A DNA stretch of 64,000 bases from NCBI RefSeq assembly GCF_019212185.1, contig NZ_CP078138.1, forward strand, positions 3,268,501-3,332,500. The letters are read 5' to 3'. The stretch is from Pseudomonas fluorescens (GTDB lineage Bacteria > Pseudomonadota > Gammaproteobacteria > Pseudomonadales > Pseudomonadaceae). The notes below the pieces were generated by a model. That model was not told where the DNA came from, ran no database searches, and was given only the letters and a program-made list of their open reading frames with translations. Shown here one piece after another: positions 1 to 12,235 of this stretch. The translations under genes were made by a program, and so were the position numbers. Within the stretch, counting starts at the first letter, position 1. Each line of letters begins with the position of its first letter.

Positions 1-797
1 TGCTGGAAGCGCACCTCGGTGTGCTGCTGTTCGAACGGCGCGTGCGTCAATCGCTGCTGACGCCCGCCGGCCAGCGCTTTTATGAGCAGGTCAGCGCCGG
101 TCTTGAACAAATTGCCCAGGGGGCGGCTGCGTTGAAGCAGCAGGCCGCGAGGCCGACGGTGAAGATCAACGTCCGCCCATCCTTTGCCTTGCTGTGGCTG
201 GAGCCCCGGTTGCACGACTTCACTGCACGCCATCCGCATATCACCCCGCAGGTCATTACCCAGACACTGGCCCCGGATCAGGCGCGCGATGAGTTTGACG
301 TGGTGATTCGCCGCGGTCGCGATGACTGGGCCCCCGGGCTGGATGCCCAACCCTTGTTTACCGACGAACTGGTGCTGGTGGCAGCGCCTTCGCTGCTGGC
401 CCGCCAGGGCCTGGCGGATTTCCATGCGCTGGCGCAGCACAGTTTGCTCACGGCCAAGGCGCGTCGTGAGGATTGGCACAACTGGGCGATGTACCTGGGG
501 CAGGCCCGTCCGATCGGCCAACAAACGCGCCAGTTCGAGCACATGCACCGGGTGCTGGAAGCCACGGTCGAGGGGCAGGGCGTGGCCTTGTGTCCGACCT
601 CATTGCTCGGCAGCCATCTGGCCAGCGGTCGCCTGGTCTGCCCGCTGCCGGCGTTGCGCATGCCGCTGCCGGACTATTACTTCGCGGTTGCCGGGTCGGG
701 GTCGGCGCAGGCGCGGCTGTTTGTCGACTGGCTGGTGGCCCAGCCGGTCTGCCTGGAGCAGGTTGGGCAAGGGTCAACGCAACCAGCGCAGCCATAA
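1..797 (+). CDS. LysR-family transcriptional regulator, 5' end outside window
   Basis: The reading frame is open from the first bases of the window (codons from position 3), so the gene starts upstream. What remains begins at the end of the winged helix-turn-helix (VLLFERRVRQSLLTPAGQRFY, a typical LysR wing with L(L)TPAG), followed by the linker helix and a substrate-binding domain of about 200 residues. The GTG at 21 is internal and should not be taken as the start. The binding domain resembles GcvA/AmpR-like LysR proteins, but no effector can be named. The gene converges on ilvE and ends in a shared bidirectional terminator. Its regulatory target is probably upstream, outside the window. 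Family call is sure; function is unknown. Confidence 0.9.
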   Translation, partial: LEAHLGVLLFERRVRQSLLTPAGQRFYEQVSAGLEQIAQGAAALKQQAARPTVKINVRPSFALLWLEPRLHDFTARHPHITPQVITQTLAPDQARDEFDVVIRRGRDDWAPGLDAQPLFTDELVLVAAPSLLARQGLADFHALAQHSLLTAKARREDWHNWAMYLGQARPIGQQTRQFEHMHRVLEATVEGQGVALCPTSLLGSHLASGRLVCPLPALRMPLPDYYFAVAGSGSAQARLFVDWLVAQPVCLEQVGQGSTQPAQP

Positions 798-835
798 AAA
801 AGCCCGCCCGACGCAAGCGCGAGGGGCGGGCTTTT
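797..835. terminator. Bidirectional intrinsic terminator between LysR gene and ilvE
   Basis: A GC-rich stem (AAAAGCCCGCCC ... GGGCGGGCTTTT) with a 14-nt loop starts right at the LysR stop codon. T-runs lie on both sides when read in either direction, so it can end both the plus-strand LysR transcript and the minus-strand ilvE transcript. Confidence 0.9.
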
Positions 836-853
836 CAGCGTTTCAAGCGTTGC

Positions 854-1873
854 TTAGACCTTGACGATCCAGCCCGCTGGCGCTTCGACGTCGCCGGTCT
901 GCACACCAGTCAGCTCTTTGTAGAGCTTCTGGGTGATCGGGCCGACTTCGGTTTCGCTATGGAACACGTGCAGGTGGTCTTTGTAGCTGATACCGCCGAT
1001 TGGCGTGATCACCGCAGCAGTACCGCAGGCGCCGGCTTCCTTGAAGTCCGACAGCTTGTCGATCAGCACGTCGCCTTCGACCACTTCCAGGCCCAGGCGC
1101 GATTTCGCCAGCTCGATCAACGACAGGCGGGTGATGCCCGGCAGGACCGATGGCGACTTCGGCGTCACGAACTTGTCGTCGTGGGTGATACCGAAGAAGT
1201 TGGCCGAACCGACTTCCTCGATTTTCGAGTGGGTCATCGGGTCGAGGTAGATGGCGTCGGCGAATTTCGCCTTCTTCGCTTCCGAACCTGGCATCAGGCT
1301 GGCGGCGTAGTTGCCACCGACCTTGGCCGCGCCGGTGCCCTGGGGAGCGGCACGGTCGAAGCTGGAGATCAGGAAGTTGTGCGGGGTCAGGCCGCCCTTG
1401 AAGTAGGCACCGACCGGGATGGCGAAGATCGAGAAGATGAACTCGGGTGCAGTGCGCACGCCGATGTTGTCACCGACGCCGATCACGAACGGACGCAGGT
1501 ACAGCGCGCCGCCAGTGCCGTAAGGCGGAATGAAACGCTCGTTGGCGCGAACCACGGCCTTGCAGGCTTCGATGAACTGTTCGGTTTCGACGAACGGCAT
1601 CAGCAGGCGCGCACAGCTGCGTTGCATGCGCTGGGCGTTCTGGTCCGGGCGGAACAGGTTGATCGAGCCGTCTTTGCAACGATAGGCCTTCAGGCCTTCG
1701 AAGCATTGCTGGCCGTAGTGCAGAGCGGTGGAGCCTTCGCTGATGTGCAGCACATTGTCGTCGGTCAGGCTGCCTTTGTCCCACTCGCCATTGCGAAAGT
1801 GCGACAGATAGCGCTTGTCAGTCTTGATGTAGTCAAAACCCAGCGTGTCCCAATTGATGCTCTCGTTACCCAT
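854..1873 (-). CDS. ilvE: Branched-chain amino acid aminotransferase
   Basis: A class IV PLP-dependent transaminase of 339 residues, the usual length for the type II (mitochondrial-like) branched-chain enzymes. It exchanges the amino group between Leu/Ile/Val and 2-oxoglutarate. The PLP lysine is expected at K184 in GAAKVGGNYAASL, and the FEGLKAY and EVGSANFFG segments of the family are present. The ATG at 1873 (MGNESINW) is preferred over an in-frame codon five residues upstream because AGAGGG lies just ahead of it and it matches the conserved N-terminus of Pseudomonas homologues. It lies 243 bp from lpdV on the same strand, so the enzyme producing branched-chain 2-keto acids sits next to the complex that consumes them. 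A REP doublet in the gap argues for separate transcription. Confidence 0.96.
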   Translation of the reverse strand: MGNESINWDTLGFDYIKTDKRYLSHFRNGEWDKGSLTDDNVLHISEGSTALHYGQQCFEGLKAYRCKDGSINLFRPDQNAQRMQRSCARLLMPFVETEQFIEACKAVVRANERFIPPYGTGGALYLRPFVIGVGDNIGVRTAPEFIFSIFAIPVGAYFKGGLTPHNFLISSFDRAAPQGTGAAKVGGNYAASLMPGSEAKKAKFADAIYLDPMTHSKIEEVGSANFFGITHDDKFVTPKSPSVLPGITRLSLIELAKSRLGLEVVEGDVLIDKLSDFKEAGACGTAAVITPIGGISYKDHLHVFHSETEVGPITQKLYKELTGVQTGDVEAPAGWIVKV

Positions 1874-2018
1874 GACACCCTCTATCACTTAACAATCGCC
1901 TGAGTGGCTCAAGCTTCTGACGTTTTTCTGGATGGGCACAACAATACTTCATTCCGGGCCGGTTTCGCAGCCCGTACGATCGGATGACGGGCAGATAAAT
2001 CGAGTTGCCTTCGAGAAT

Positions 2019-2083
2019 TCGCGAGCGGGCTCGCTCCCACATTTGAAATGCATTCCTCCTGTGGGAGCGAGCCTGCTCGCGAA
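2019..2083. repeat. REP doublet (REPIN) between ilvE and lpdV
   Basis: Two inverted copies of the pseudomonad REP palindrome face each other: TTCGCGAGCGGGCTCGCTCCC at 2019-2039 and GGGAGCGAGCCTGCTCGCGAA at 2063-2083, separated by a short AT-richer loop. Each can fold alone and the pair can fold into a larger hairpin. The rest of the 1874-2116 gap shows no gene. Confidence 0.88.
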
Positions 2084-2116
2084 GAGGTCATCTCTGCCGC
2101 CATCAATCACCCTGAA

Positions 2117-3499
<1,383 letters not shown>

Positions 3500-3502
3500 G
3501 CC

Positions 3503-4786
3503 TTACTCCACAAACAGCGTAGCGGGTTGTTCGAGCAGGCCACGCAGGGCCTGGATGAAGAGCGCCGCGTCCATGCCATCGACCACCCGGTGATCGAAGG
3601 AGCTGGAGAGGTTCATCATCTTGCGAATGACGATCTGGCCTTTGATGACCATCGGCCGCTCGACAATCTTGTTGACCCCGATGATTGCCACTTCCGGCAG
3701 GTTCAGCACCGGCGTGCTGACGATGCCGCCGAGGGCGCCAAGGCTGGTCAGGGTGATGCTCGAACCCGACAGCTCGTCGCGGCTGGCTTTGCCGTTGCGC
3801 GCGGCGGTGGCCAGGCGGGTGATTTCCGCGGCGCTGTCCCACAGGCTGCGGGCTTCGGCGTGACGCACCACCGGCACCATCAGGCCGATGTCGGCTTGGG
3901 TGGCGATGCCCACGTGCACCGCGCCAAGGCGAGTGATGACTTGGGCTTCGTCGTCGTAGCGGGCGTTGATCTGCGGGAAGTCGCGCAGGGCGACGACCAT
4001 GGCGCGCACCAGGAACGGCAGCAAGGTCAGCTTGCCGCGACTCGCACCGTGTTTTTCGTTGAGGTGCGCACGCAACTCTTCCACGGCAGTCACGTCGATT
4101 TCCTCGACATAACTGAAATGCGCCGCGCGCTGGGTAGCGTCCTGCATGCGCTGGGCAATCTTGCGGCGCATGCCGATCACCGGGATTTGCTCTTCGTCAT
4201 GCCGTGCGCTGTAACTCGCACCGCCTGTCGAAGCGCTCACCGGGCCCTGTGCCAGATAGGCGTCGAGGTCTTCGTGAAGGATGCGACCAGCCGGGCCGCT
4301 GCCCTGTACCAGACGCAACTGGATACCGGCATCCAGGGCGTGCTTGCGCACCGCCGGGGAGGCCAGCGGACGTTCGTTGGCTTCCCGCGCCACCGGCGCC
4401 TGGGGCGCTGGGCGGCAGGCGGCAGCCGGCTTGCTGACGGCTGGCTCGACCTTGGGCGCCGGAGCGGCTTTAGGAGCCTCGACTTCGGCCTTGGCCGCTG
4501 GTGCTGCCACAGCCGGTTGCGCGGACTCCTTATAGTTGCCCGCACCTTCGACTTCGATGCTGATCAGGATGCTGCCCACGGCCATGACTTCACCGGGCAC
4601 ACCGCCCAGGGCGATCACCTTGCCATGCACCGGCGAGGGAATATCCACCATCGCCTTGTCGGTCATGACATCGGCCAGCACCTGGTCTTCCACCACCATG
4701 TCGCCGACCTTGACGTGCCAGACCGACAGTTCCACTTCTGCAATGCCTTCGCCAATGTCCGGCATTTTAATAACGTGCGTGCCCAT
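3503..4786 (-). CDS. bkdB: Branched-chain 2-oxoacid dehydrogenase E2, lipoamide acyltransferase
   Basis: The core of the BCKDH complex, 427 residues. A lipoyl domain (1-80) carries the lipoylated lysine K44 in TDKAMVDIP. An Ala/Pro-rich linker (about 85-135) precedes a peripheral subunit-binding domain (about 140-180, ASPAVRKHALDAGIQL), a second linker and the catalytic acyltransferase domain with H399 and D403 in SFDHRVVDG. It transfers the branched acyl group from E1 to CoA. The start codon abuts the bkdA2 stop without any spacer. A single lipoyl domain is typical for BkdB. Confidence 0.96.
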   Translation of the reverse strand: MGTHVIKMPDIGEGIAEVELSVWHVKVGDMVVEDQVLADVMTDKAMVDIPSPVHGKVIALGGVPGEVMAVGSILISIEVEGAGNYKESAQPAVAAPAAKAEVEAPKAAPAPKVEPAVSKPAAACRPAPQAPVAREANERPLASPAVRKHALDAGIQLRLVQGSGPAGRILHEDLDAYLAQGPVSASTGGASYSARHDEEQIPVIGMRRKIAQRMQDATQRAAHFSYVEEIDVTAVEELRAHLNEKHGASRGKLTLLPFLVRAMVVALRDFPQINARYDDEAQVITRLGAVHVGIATQADIGLMVPVVRHAEARSLWDSAAEITRLATAARNGKASRDELSGSSITLTSLGALGGIVSTPVLNLPEVAIIGVNKIVERPMVIKGQIVIRKMMNLSSSFDHRVVDGMDAALFIQALRGLLEQPATLFVE

Positions 4787-5845
4787 TCAGACCTCCATGA
4801 CCCGTTTCAACGCCGCGCCCACTCGGGACGGCCCTGGGAAATACGCCCACTCCTGCGCGTGCGGGTAGGGGGTGTCCCAACCGGTGACGCGCTCGATCGG
4901 CGCTTCCAGGTAGTGGAAGCAATGCTCCTGCACCAGTGCCACCAGCTCGGCACCGAAACCGCAGGTGCGGGTCGCTTCGTGGACGACTACGCAGCGGCCG
5001 GTCTTTTTCACCGACTTGACGATGGTCTCCAGGTCCAGCGGCCACAGGCTGCGCAGGTCGATGACTTCGGCATCGATGCCGGCTTCCTCGGCGGCCACTT
5101 GCGAGACATAAACGGTGGTGCCGTAGGTCAGGATGGTCACGGCCTTGCCCGGACGGGTAATCGCGGCCACGTCCAGCGGCACCGTGTAGTAACCGTCAGG
5201 GACCTGTGCGGCCGGGTGTTTCGACCACGGCGTTACCGGGCGGTCGTGGTGACCGTCGAACGGGCCGTTGTACAGGCGCTTGGGCTCAAGGAAGATCACC
5301 GGGTCATCGTTTTCGATGGAGGCGATCAGCAGGCCCTTGGCGTCATAGGGGTTGGACGGCATCACGGTGCGCAGGCCGCAGACCTGGGTGAACATCGCCT
5401 CGATGCTCTGGCTGTGGGTCTGGCCACCGTAGATGCCGCCGCCGCATGGCATGCGCAAGGTCATGGGCGCGGTGAATTCGCCGGCCGAGCGATAACGCAG
5501 GCGCGCGGCTTCGGAAATGATCTGGTCGGAAGCCGGGTAGACGTAGTCGGCGAACTGGATTTCCGCCACCGGACGCAGGCCGTAGGCACCCATGCCGACA
5601 GCAACGCCGACGATGCCGCTTTCCGAGATTGGCGCATCAAACACCCGCGAGGTGCCGTACTTATTCTGCAGGCCTTCGGTGCAGCGGAACACGCCACCGA
5701 AATAGCCGACATCCTGGCCGAACACCACGACGTTATCGTCTCGCTCAAGCATCACATCCATGGCCGAGCGCAGGGCCTGGATCATGGTCATGGTAGTGGT
5801 GGTCATGGCGGTTTCCAGCTCGATATGGTTGTTGTGATCGTTCAT
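4787..5845 (-). CDS. bkdA2: Branched-chain 2-oxoacid dehydrogenase E1, beta subunit
   Basis: The transketolase-like beta subunit, 352 residues as called. It pairs with BkdA1 in the thiamine diphosphate-dependent decarboxylase that feeds BkdB. It contains a pyrimidine-binding domain (EDNVVVFGQDVGYFGG-like region, conserved E and H positions) and a C-terminal transketolase domain (DAEVIDLRSLWPLD). A second possible start lies at MTTTTMTM, 13 residues in, matching the 339-residue P. putida protein. The upstream ATG is 2 nt from the bkdA1 stop and would fit coupled translation, so the start is not settled. Confidence 0.95.
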   Translation of the reverse strand: MNDHNNHIELETAMTTTTMTMIQALRSAMDVMLERDDNVVVFGQDVGYFGGVFRCTEGLQNKYGTSRVFDAPISESGIVGVAVGMGAYGLRPVAEIQFADYVYPASDQIISEAARLRYRSAGEFTAPMTLRMPCGGGIYGGQTHSQSIEAMFTQVCGLRTVMPSNPYDAKGLLIASIENDDPVIFLEPKRLYNGPFDGHHDRPVTPWSKHPAAQVPDGYYTVPLDVAAITRPGKAVTILTYGTTVYVSQVAAEEAGIDAEVIDLRSLWPLDLETIVKSVKKTGRCVVVHEATRTCGFGAELVALVQEHCFHYLEAPIERVTGWDTPYPHAQEWAYFPGPSRVGAALKRVMEV

Positions 5846-5846
5846 C

Positions 5847-7769
<1,923 letters not shown>

Positions 7770-8696
7770 TCAGATATCGACATAGCGGTAGTCAAGATTT
7801 TCAGTGAACAACGTCTGGCGCACGGTGTAGGTCTGCACCCAGGGCGCCGGTTCGTTGACAGGATTAAATACCAGCAGGGTTTCGTTCATATCCGCTTCGT
7901 CAGGTCGCTGTGGGAAAGACTCAACGTTGGGGTGTTGCAGTCTCCAGCGTTCCCACAGCAGGTCGAGGTAACAGTGGTGCAGGAAAAATATCGGATCGTT
8001 GGGCGAGGAGGCTGTTGCCATGTCGCCACCTATCCAGGCATGCACCGGATTATGAAGATCGGTCTCGGAAAAGTTTTCCCAGCCGTTCTCCAGGCTCCAA
8101 TAAGGCGTCCGGTTCAGCGTTGCAATAATTTGCTCCGGCGACGGCAAACTGCCTGTCGCGCCGAGATCGCGGCGTATCCCCGTATTGCCGACGCCGTTGT
8201 CCCAGACAGCCACGATGAACTGCGAATGCTCCCTGGAAAAAGGCCCGCCGGTTACCCGCTGTTCCTGGGAGTTGTCACCGTTGCCGCCCAGGAATGCCTG
8301 GGTAAAGGGATTTTCCTTGCCGGTGAGTTGCCAGTTCCAATAGGGCAGGGTAATGCCGGGATTGCCCGCAGCGGTTTGCAAGGCCACCTCAAACTGGCGC
8401 AGGAACACGCGGTGCCACGGGTAGAACAAGGGGCTGCGATGGGGGTTGGGTACCAGTGGGTTACCAGCTCCCATTGAGTTCTTGTGGATCTGCACAAAGT
8501 CATCGTAGCGACTCTGCAGGCCCGGACGGAGCACGCTGCCCACGTTGTTTTTCAGCAGCAGGATGGCATTGATGAAGTCGCTTTTCTGTTGCGGCGTCAT
8601 GTCACTGTGATTACGACGAAAATCCATTCCGGTAAAGCTCCATTGATTGATTGGCCAATGGAGTGTGTGCGCATGTGTCCTTGATTCCAAGTTCAT
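7770..8696 (-). CDS. Tyrosinase-family type 3 copper oxidase
   Basis: A 308-residue protein carrying the common central domain of tyrosinase with all six copper ligands in place. CuA: H71 (QIHKNSMG), H86 and H95 (HRSPLFYPWHR). CuB: H215, H219 (DLHNPVHAW) and H241 (DPIFFLHHCYLD). Such enzymes hydroxylate monophenols and/or oxidise catechols to quinones. No signal peptide is visible and no caddie or copper chaperone gene is adjacent. ATG 8696 is used. GTG 8699 is equally possible, and the internal ATG at MDFRRNHSD has a better-looking GGAG ahead of it. It lies 56 bp downstream of the Blh gene on the same strand and may be cotranscribed. Substrate unknown. Confidence 0.9.
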   Translation of the reverse strand: MNLESRTHAHTLHWPINQWSFTGMDFRRNHSDMTPQQKSDFINAILLLKNNVGSVLRPGLQSRYDDFVQIHKNSMGAGNPLVPNPHRSPLFYPWHRVFLRQFEVALQTAAGNPGITLPYWNWQLTGKENPFTQAFLGGNGDNSQEQRVTGGPFSREHSQFIVAVWDNGVGNTGIRRDLGATGSLPSPEQIIATLNRTPYWSLENGWENFSETDLHNPVHAWIGGDMATASSPNDPIFFLHHCYLDLLWERWRLQHPNVESFPQRPDEADMNETLLVFNPVNEPAPWVQTYTVRQTLFTENLDYRYVDI

Positions 8697-8752
8697 CACT
8701 GTCGTCGGAGATGATAGGAATTGTTACCTATCAGTGAGTTAGAAGACGTTTC

Positions 8753-9616
8753 TCATATTGAATCGAGAGGAATCTTCAAGTACCTCACACCATTGCCTTC
8801 CGCGGTTGGCAAATTCCCGGCCCGCACATTGACCTGAATGGCTGGCAGTAAAAGCGTCGGCATACCCAACCCGGCATCCCGTTGGGTGCGCATCTCGACG
8901 AAAGCCGCTTCATCGATGCCGTCGTGCACATGAATATTGTGCGCCCGTTGTTCGGCCACGCTGCTCTGGCACTGCAGCTCGCGGCCGGTCGGTGGATAGT
9001 CGTGGCAAACGTACAGGCGGGTGGCGGGCGGGTAGGCCAGCAGGCGCTGGATCGAGGCGTATAGCTGCCGGGCATCACCGCCGGGGAAGTCGCAGCGGGC
9101 GGTGCCGACGTCGGGCATGAACAGCGTGTCGCCGACCAGGATCGAGTCATTGTCGATCAGGTAGGCCATGTCCGCCGGGGTATGGCCGGGTACATGCAGG
9201 GCTTTGGCTGTCATGTTGCCGATGGCGAATGGTTCATCGGCGGCGAACAGGTGATCGAACTGTGAGCCATCCACCGAAAACTCGGCTTCGAGGTTGAACA
9301 GCTGCTTGAACACCTTCTGCACCGTGCCGATGTGCTGGCCAATACCGATTCGTCCACCCAGTTCGCGGCGCAGGTATGGCGCCGCGGACAGGTGATCGGC
9401 ATGGGCGTGGGTCTCCAGCAGCCATTGCACCTGCAAGCGATGTGCGTGCACGAAGCGGATCACTCGGTCAGCCTCGCCGGTACCCGTACGGCCCGAGGCC
9501 GGGTCGTAGTCGAGCACCGGATCGACGATCGCGCAGGCACCACCTTCCTGTTCGTAGACCACGTAGGTGCAGGTCTTGGAGGCGTCGTCGAAAAAAGCTT
9601 GGAACAAGGCGGGCAT
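8753..9616 (-). CDS. Blh-like metallo-beta-lactamase fold persulfide dioxygenase
   Basis: A 287-residue MBL-fold hydrolase with THAHADHLSAAPYL (metal site HxHxDH), the histidine in HVPGHTPADM, the aspartate in LVGDTLFMPDVG and a late histidine in VCHDYPP. The arrangement and the DFPGGDARQLYASI segment match the ETHE1/Blh persulfide dioxygenase group, which oxidises glutathione persulfide to sulfite with non-haem iron. A divergent TauE/SafE-type sulfite exporter lies 161 bp away, the usual genomic partner of blh. The start at 9616 follows GGAGCGGACCTT. Product certainty is high for the fold and moderate for the exact substrate. Confidence 0.85.
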   Translation of the reverse strand: MPALFQAFFDDASKTCTYVVYEQEGGACAIVDPVLDYDPASGRTGTGEADRVIRFVHAHRLQVQWLLETHAHADHLSAAPYLRRELGGRIGIGQHIGTVQKVFKQLFNLEAEFSVDGSQFDHLFAADEPFAIGNMTAKALHVPGHTPADMAYLIDNDSILVGDTLFMPDVGTARCDFPGGDARQLYASIQRLLAYPPATRLYVCHDYPPTGRELQCQSSVAEQRAHNIHVHDGIDEAAFVEMRTQRDAGLGMPTLLLPAIQVNVRAGNLPTAEGNGVRYLKIPLDSI

Positions 9617-9777
9617 AAGGTCCGCTCCGGTCAGGTCAAGCCCAGAGGTTAGTAGGATTTTTACTCGATTGACCAGTTCGACGGCATATCCGCAGGTAAA
9701 ACAGCAGTGCGGGATTTAGACTGTCGTGCATCGATACCGGGCGCTCCCGGCTTTTGTCCCTGAAAGACGAGTGTTTT

Positions 9778-10584
9778 ATGTTGCTGGCAAGTCTGTTTGG
9801 CGTGGTGATGGGGTTGGTCCTGGGCTTGACCGGGGCCGGTGGCGGCATCCTCGCGGTGCCGGCGCTGGTGCTCGGCCTTGGTTGGAGCATGACCGACGCA
9901 GCCCCGGTGGCGTTGTTCGCAGTGGGCAGCGCGGCGGCGGTGGGCGCCATCGACGGCCTGCGCCACGGCCTGGTGCGTTACCGCGCGGCGCTGTTGATTG
10001 CCCTGTTGGGCGCGCTGTTTTCGCCATTGGGCATCTATTTCGCGCATCAACTCTCGGAAAAGATCCTGATGATCCTGTTCAGTCTGCTGATGCTCCTGGT
10101 GGCCGCACGCATGCTCCGCCGTGAGCGGCTGGACGCCGGGCCGAACGATCATGGCCATGCCAACTGGGGCCAGAAGAACTGCATGCTCGACCAACACACC
10201 GGGCGCTTTTCCTGGACCGCCAAGTGCACCGCGACCCTGGCTACCCTGGGCGCGGTGACGGGCGTGGTCTCCGGATTGCTGGGGGTGGGAGGGGGCTTTC
10301 TGATTGTCCCGGCGTTCAAGCAACTGACCGATGTACAGATGCGCGGCATCGTCGCCACTTCGTTGATGGTGATCAGCCTGATCTCTGCGATTGGGGTGAT
10401 CGGCGCCTTGCATGCCGGCGTACGTATCGACCGGCTGGGGGTGGCCTTTATTGTCGCCAGCATCGTCGGCATGGTGCTGGGTCGCAGGCTTTGCGCCCGG
10501 GTTCCGGCCCGCGCCCTGCAACTGGGCTTTGCCAGCGTCTGTGTACTGGTGGCGGGGTACATGGCCTTCAAGGCCGCTTACTGA
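9778..10584 (+). CDS. TauE/SafE-family sulfite/organosulfonate exporter
   Basis: A 268-residue integral membrane protein with about eight hydrophobic segments in two repeated halves. Both halves begin with the glycine-rich family motif (LTGAGGGILAVPAL near residue 15 and LLGVGGGFLIVPAF near 170). A hydrophilic loop (about 110-150, with His, Cys and Gln) separates the halves. ATG 9778 is preferred because the upstream in-frame TTG at 9754 adds residues not expected in the family. It is divergent from the Blh-like gene: sulfite produced by persulfide oxidation would be exported by this protein. Confidence 0.88.
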   Translation: MLLASLFGVVMGLVLGLTGAGGGILAVPALVLGLGWSMTDAAPVALFAVGSAAAVGAIDGLRHGLVRYRAALLIALLGALFSPLGIYFAHQLSEKILMILFSLLMLLVAARMLRRERLDAGPNDHGHANWGQKNCMLDQHTGRFSWTAKCTATLATLGAVTGVVSGLLGVGGGFLIVPAFKQLTDVQMRGIVATSLMVISLISAIGVIGALHAGVRIDRLGVAFIVASIVGMVLGRRLCARVPARALQLGFASVCVLVAGYMAFKAAY

Positions 10585-10780
10585 GTCGTGGGTCGCTGCC
10601 TTCCAGCGGCCTAAGCCCAAAGTCCCGGGCCCAGGCCCGGCCCGGTCTTGGGCCTAAGTTGCCGCGCACCACCGGCCCGTCCAAAGCACCCGCAAACTCC
10701 CTCCAAGGCAGCGTAGGCCGCCGTCTGTCCGCTTTCGATAATCGCCTCCGACATCAAGTCCCCCCGTCGCGGAGCGCGCC

Positions 10781-11965
10781 ATGCACAACAATAAGAATTT
10801 CCAGCACCGTTTCTTGCCAGCCTTTATCGCCACCTTGTCCACCCTGGGCCTGAGCTCCGTCGTACAGGCCGAGATCATGCTGTACGACAAGGACCAGACC
10901 ACATTCTCCACCGACGGTTACATCAACGCCTTCTATGTGAACAGCGACGTCGACCGTGAGGGTGACCAGTACGATCGCCGCCAATCGCGGGTGAAGATGG
11001 GCTTTTTGCCCAACTACCTGGGTTTCAACATGGGCAAGCAGGTCGACGACCTCAAACTGGGGGCACGGGCTTCGTTCTGGGTGACCATCAACGACAGCGA
11101 AACCAACGGCACCGACACCGCTATCGATGTGCGGCAGTTCTACGGCACGGTGGCCAATCCGGAGTGGGGCGAGGTGCTGATTGGTAAGGACTTTGGGTTG
11201 TTTGCCCGCTCCAACATCCTCCTCGATGAGTTGCTGGCTGGGTATGGCCAGGTCAGCGACACCCTGGGCCTGGTGGATGGTGGCGGCGTGTCGTTCGGCA
11301 ACATCGGCACCGGCTATCCGTACCCGTTCCCGACGTCGCAGATCACTTACCGCACCCCGGTGCTGGACGGCTTGCGCGTGGCGGTGGGGATCATGGACCC
11401 GGTGGACACCAACGACAGCAGCCCGACCGGCAAGGCCTACCAGGAAAATCCACGGACCGAGACCGAGATCACCTATCAGTTCGACCTGGCCGGAGCGCAG
11501 ATCTACAGCTGGGTCAACGGCAGCTACCAGACTTCAGACAATACCGATTCAACGGTCGATACCGTGACCTCCAAGGGGGTCGGTTATGGCGTGCAAGCCA
11601 AGATCGGCGGCCTGTCGCTGACGGGTTCCGGGTTCCAGGCCAAGGGCATCAATCCGTTTTACACCAACAACGCCGGCGAACCGACCCTGCGCAATGTCGA
11701 CAGCGATGGTTATCTGCTGCAGGGCTCATATAAAGTCGGCAAGAACCGCGTAGCGCTGTCCTACGGCAAGACTAAGGATGACGGCAACGGCGTGGTTGGC
11801 AGCGGCGCGGACTACGAGACCCGCGGCATCGCGTTGTTCCATGACGTCAATGACAACCTCAAGCTGGTCGCCGAGTACAACCAGTTCGAACTCACCGGCC
11901 ACGACTCCAGCGCGCAGAACGAAGACACCGATACCTTCGCCGTCGGCGCGGTACTGACCTGGTAA
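10781..11965 (+). CDS. Outer-membrane porin, OmpC/gram-negative porin-like
   Basis: A 394-residue exported beta-barrel protein. A signal peptide with a basic start and hydrophobic core ends at SSVVQA, followed by mature EIMLYDKDQ. The rest shows alternating hydrophobic/polar strands, the porin segment TFSTDGYINAFYV, a loop typical of general porins (EVLIGKDFGLFARSNIL) and the C-terminal aromatic W needed for assembly. Pseudomonads carry several such porins upregulated under particular nutrient conditions; no specific solute can be assigned. GGAG precedes the ATG. A very strong palindrome about 100 bp past the stop codon may end transcription. Confidence 0.85.
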   Translation: MHNNKNFQHRFLPAFIATLSTLGLSSVVQAEIMLYDKDQTTFSTDGYINAFYVNSDVDREGDQYDRRQSRVKMGFLPNYLGFNMGKQVDDLKLGARASFWVTINDSETNGTDTAIDVRQFYGTVANPEWGEVLIGKDFGLFARSNILLDELLAGYGQVSDTLGLVDGGGVSFGNIGTGYPYPFPTSQITYRTPVLDGLRVAVGIMDPVDTNDSSPTGKAYQENPRTETEITYQFDLAGAQIYSWVNGSYQTSDNTDSTVDTVTSKGVGYGVQAKIGGLSLTGSGFQAKGINPFYTNNAGEPTLRNVDSDGYLLQGSYKVGKNRVALSYGKTKDDGNGVVGSGADYETRGIALFHDVNDNLKLVAEYNQFELTGHDSSAQNEDTDTFAVGAVLTW

Positions 11966-12057
11966 ACCCTGCACAGCCCCCCGGATGGCGGTCGCGCATC
12001 GGCCGTTGTCTGGGGAGTGCTGTTCGGTCAGAGGGTGGATACAGATTGGCGACATAC

Positions 12058-12103
12058 CACAGAACCTGAGGGAGCTAGCAGGCTAGCTCCCTCAGGTTCT
12101 GTG
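12058..12103. terminator. 46-nt near-perfect palindrome downstream of the porin gene
   Basis: Two perfectly complementary 22-nt arms (12058-12079 and 12082-12103) are separated by only 2 nt. The core is GGGAGCTAGC/GCTAGCTCCC. No T-run follows in either direction, so it is not a textbook intrinsic terminator, though such a stem would block a polymerase or stabilise the porin mRNA 3' end. It could also be a divergent REP-like element. It sits between the porin and nosP genes. Confidence 0.6.
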
Positions 12104-12235
12104 TTCAGTTTCCAGTGGCCTTGTATTGGCTTTTCATCCCATCGAAGCCCCCGACCGCTACCCAAGTAGCATAGGTCCAGCCTCGGCGCCTTCGTACACT
12201 TCACCCTCAATCATGCGCACCTGCCGGAGGCGACC

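Noticed and set aside
10600-10670. GC-rich partial inverted repeat downstream of the TauE gene
   Set aside because: CTAAGCCCAAAG and CTTGGGCCTAAG pair only imperfectly and no T-run follows; may be chance in GC-rich sequence.
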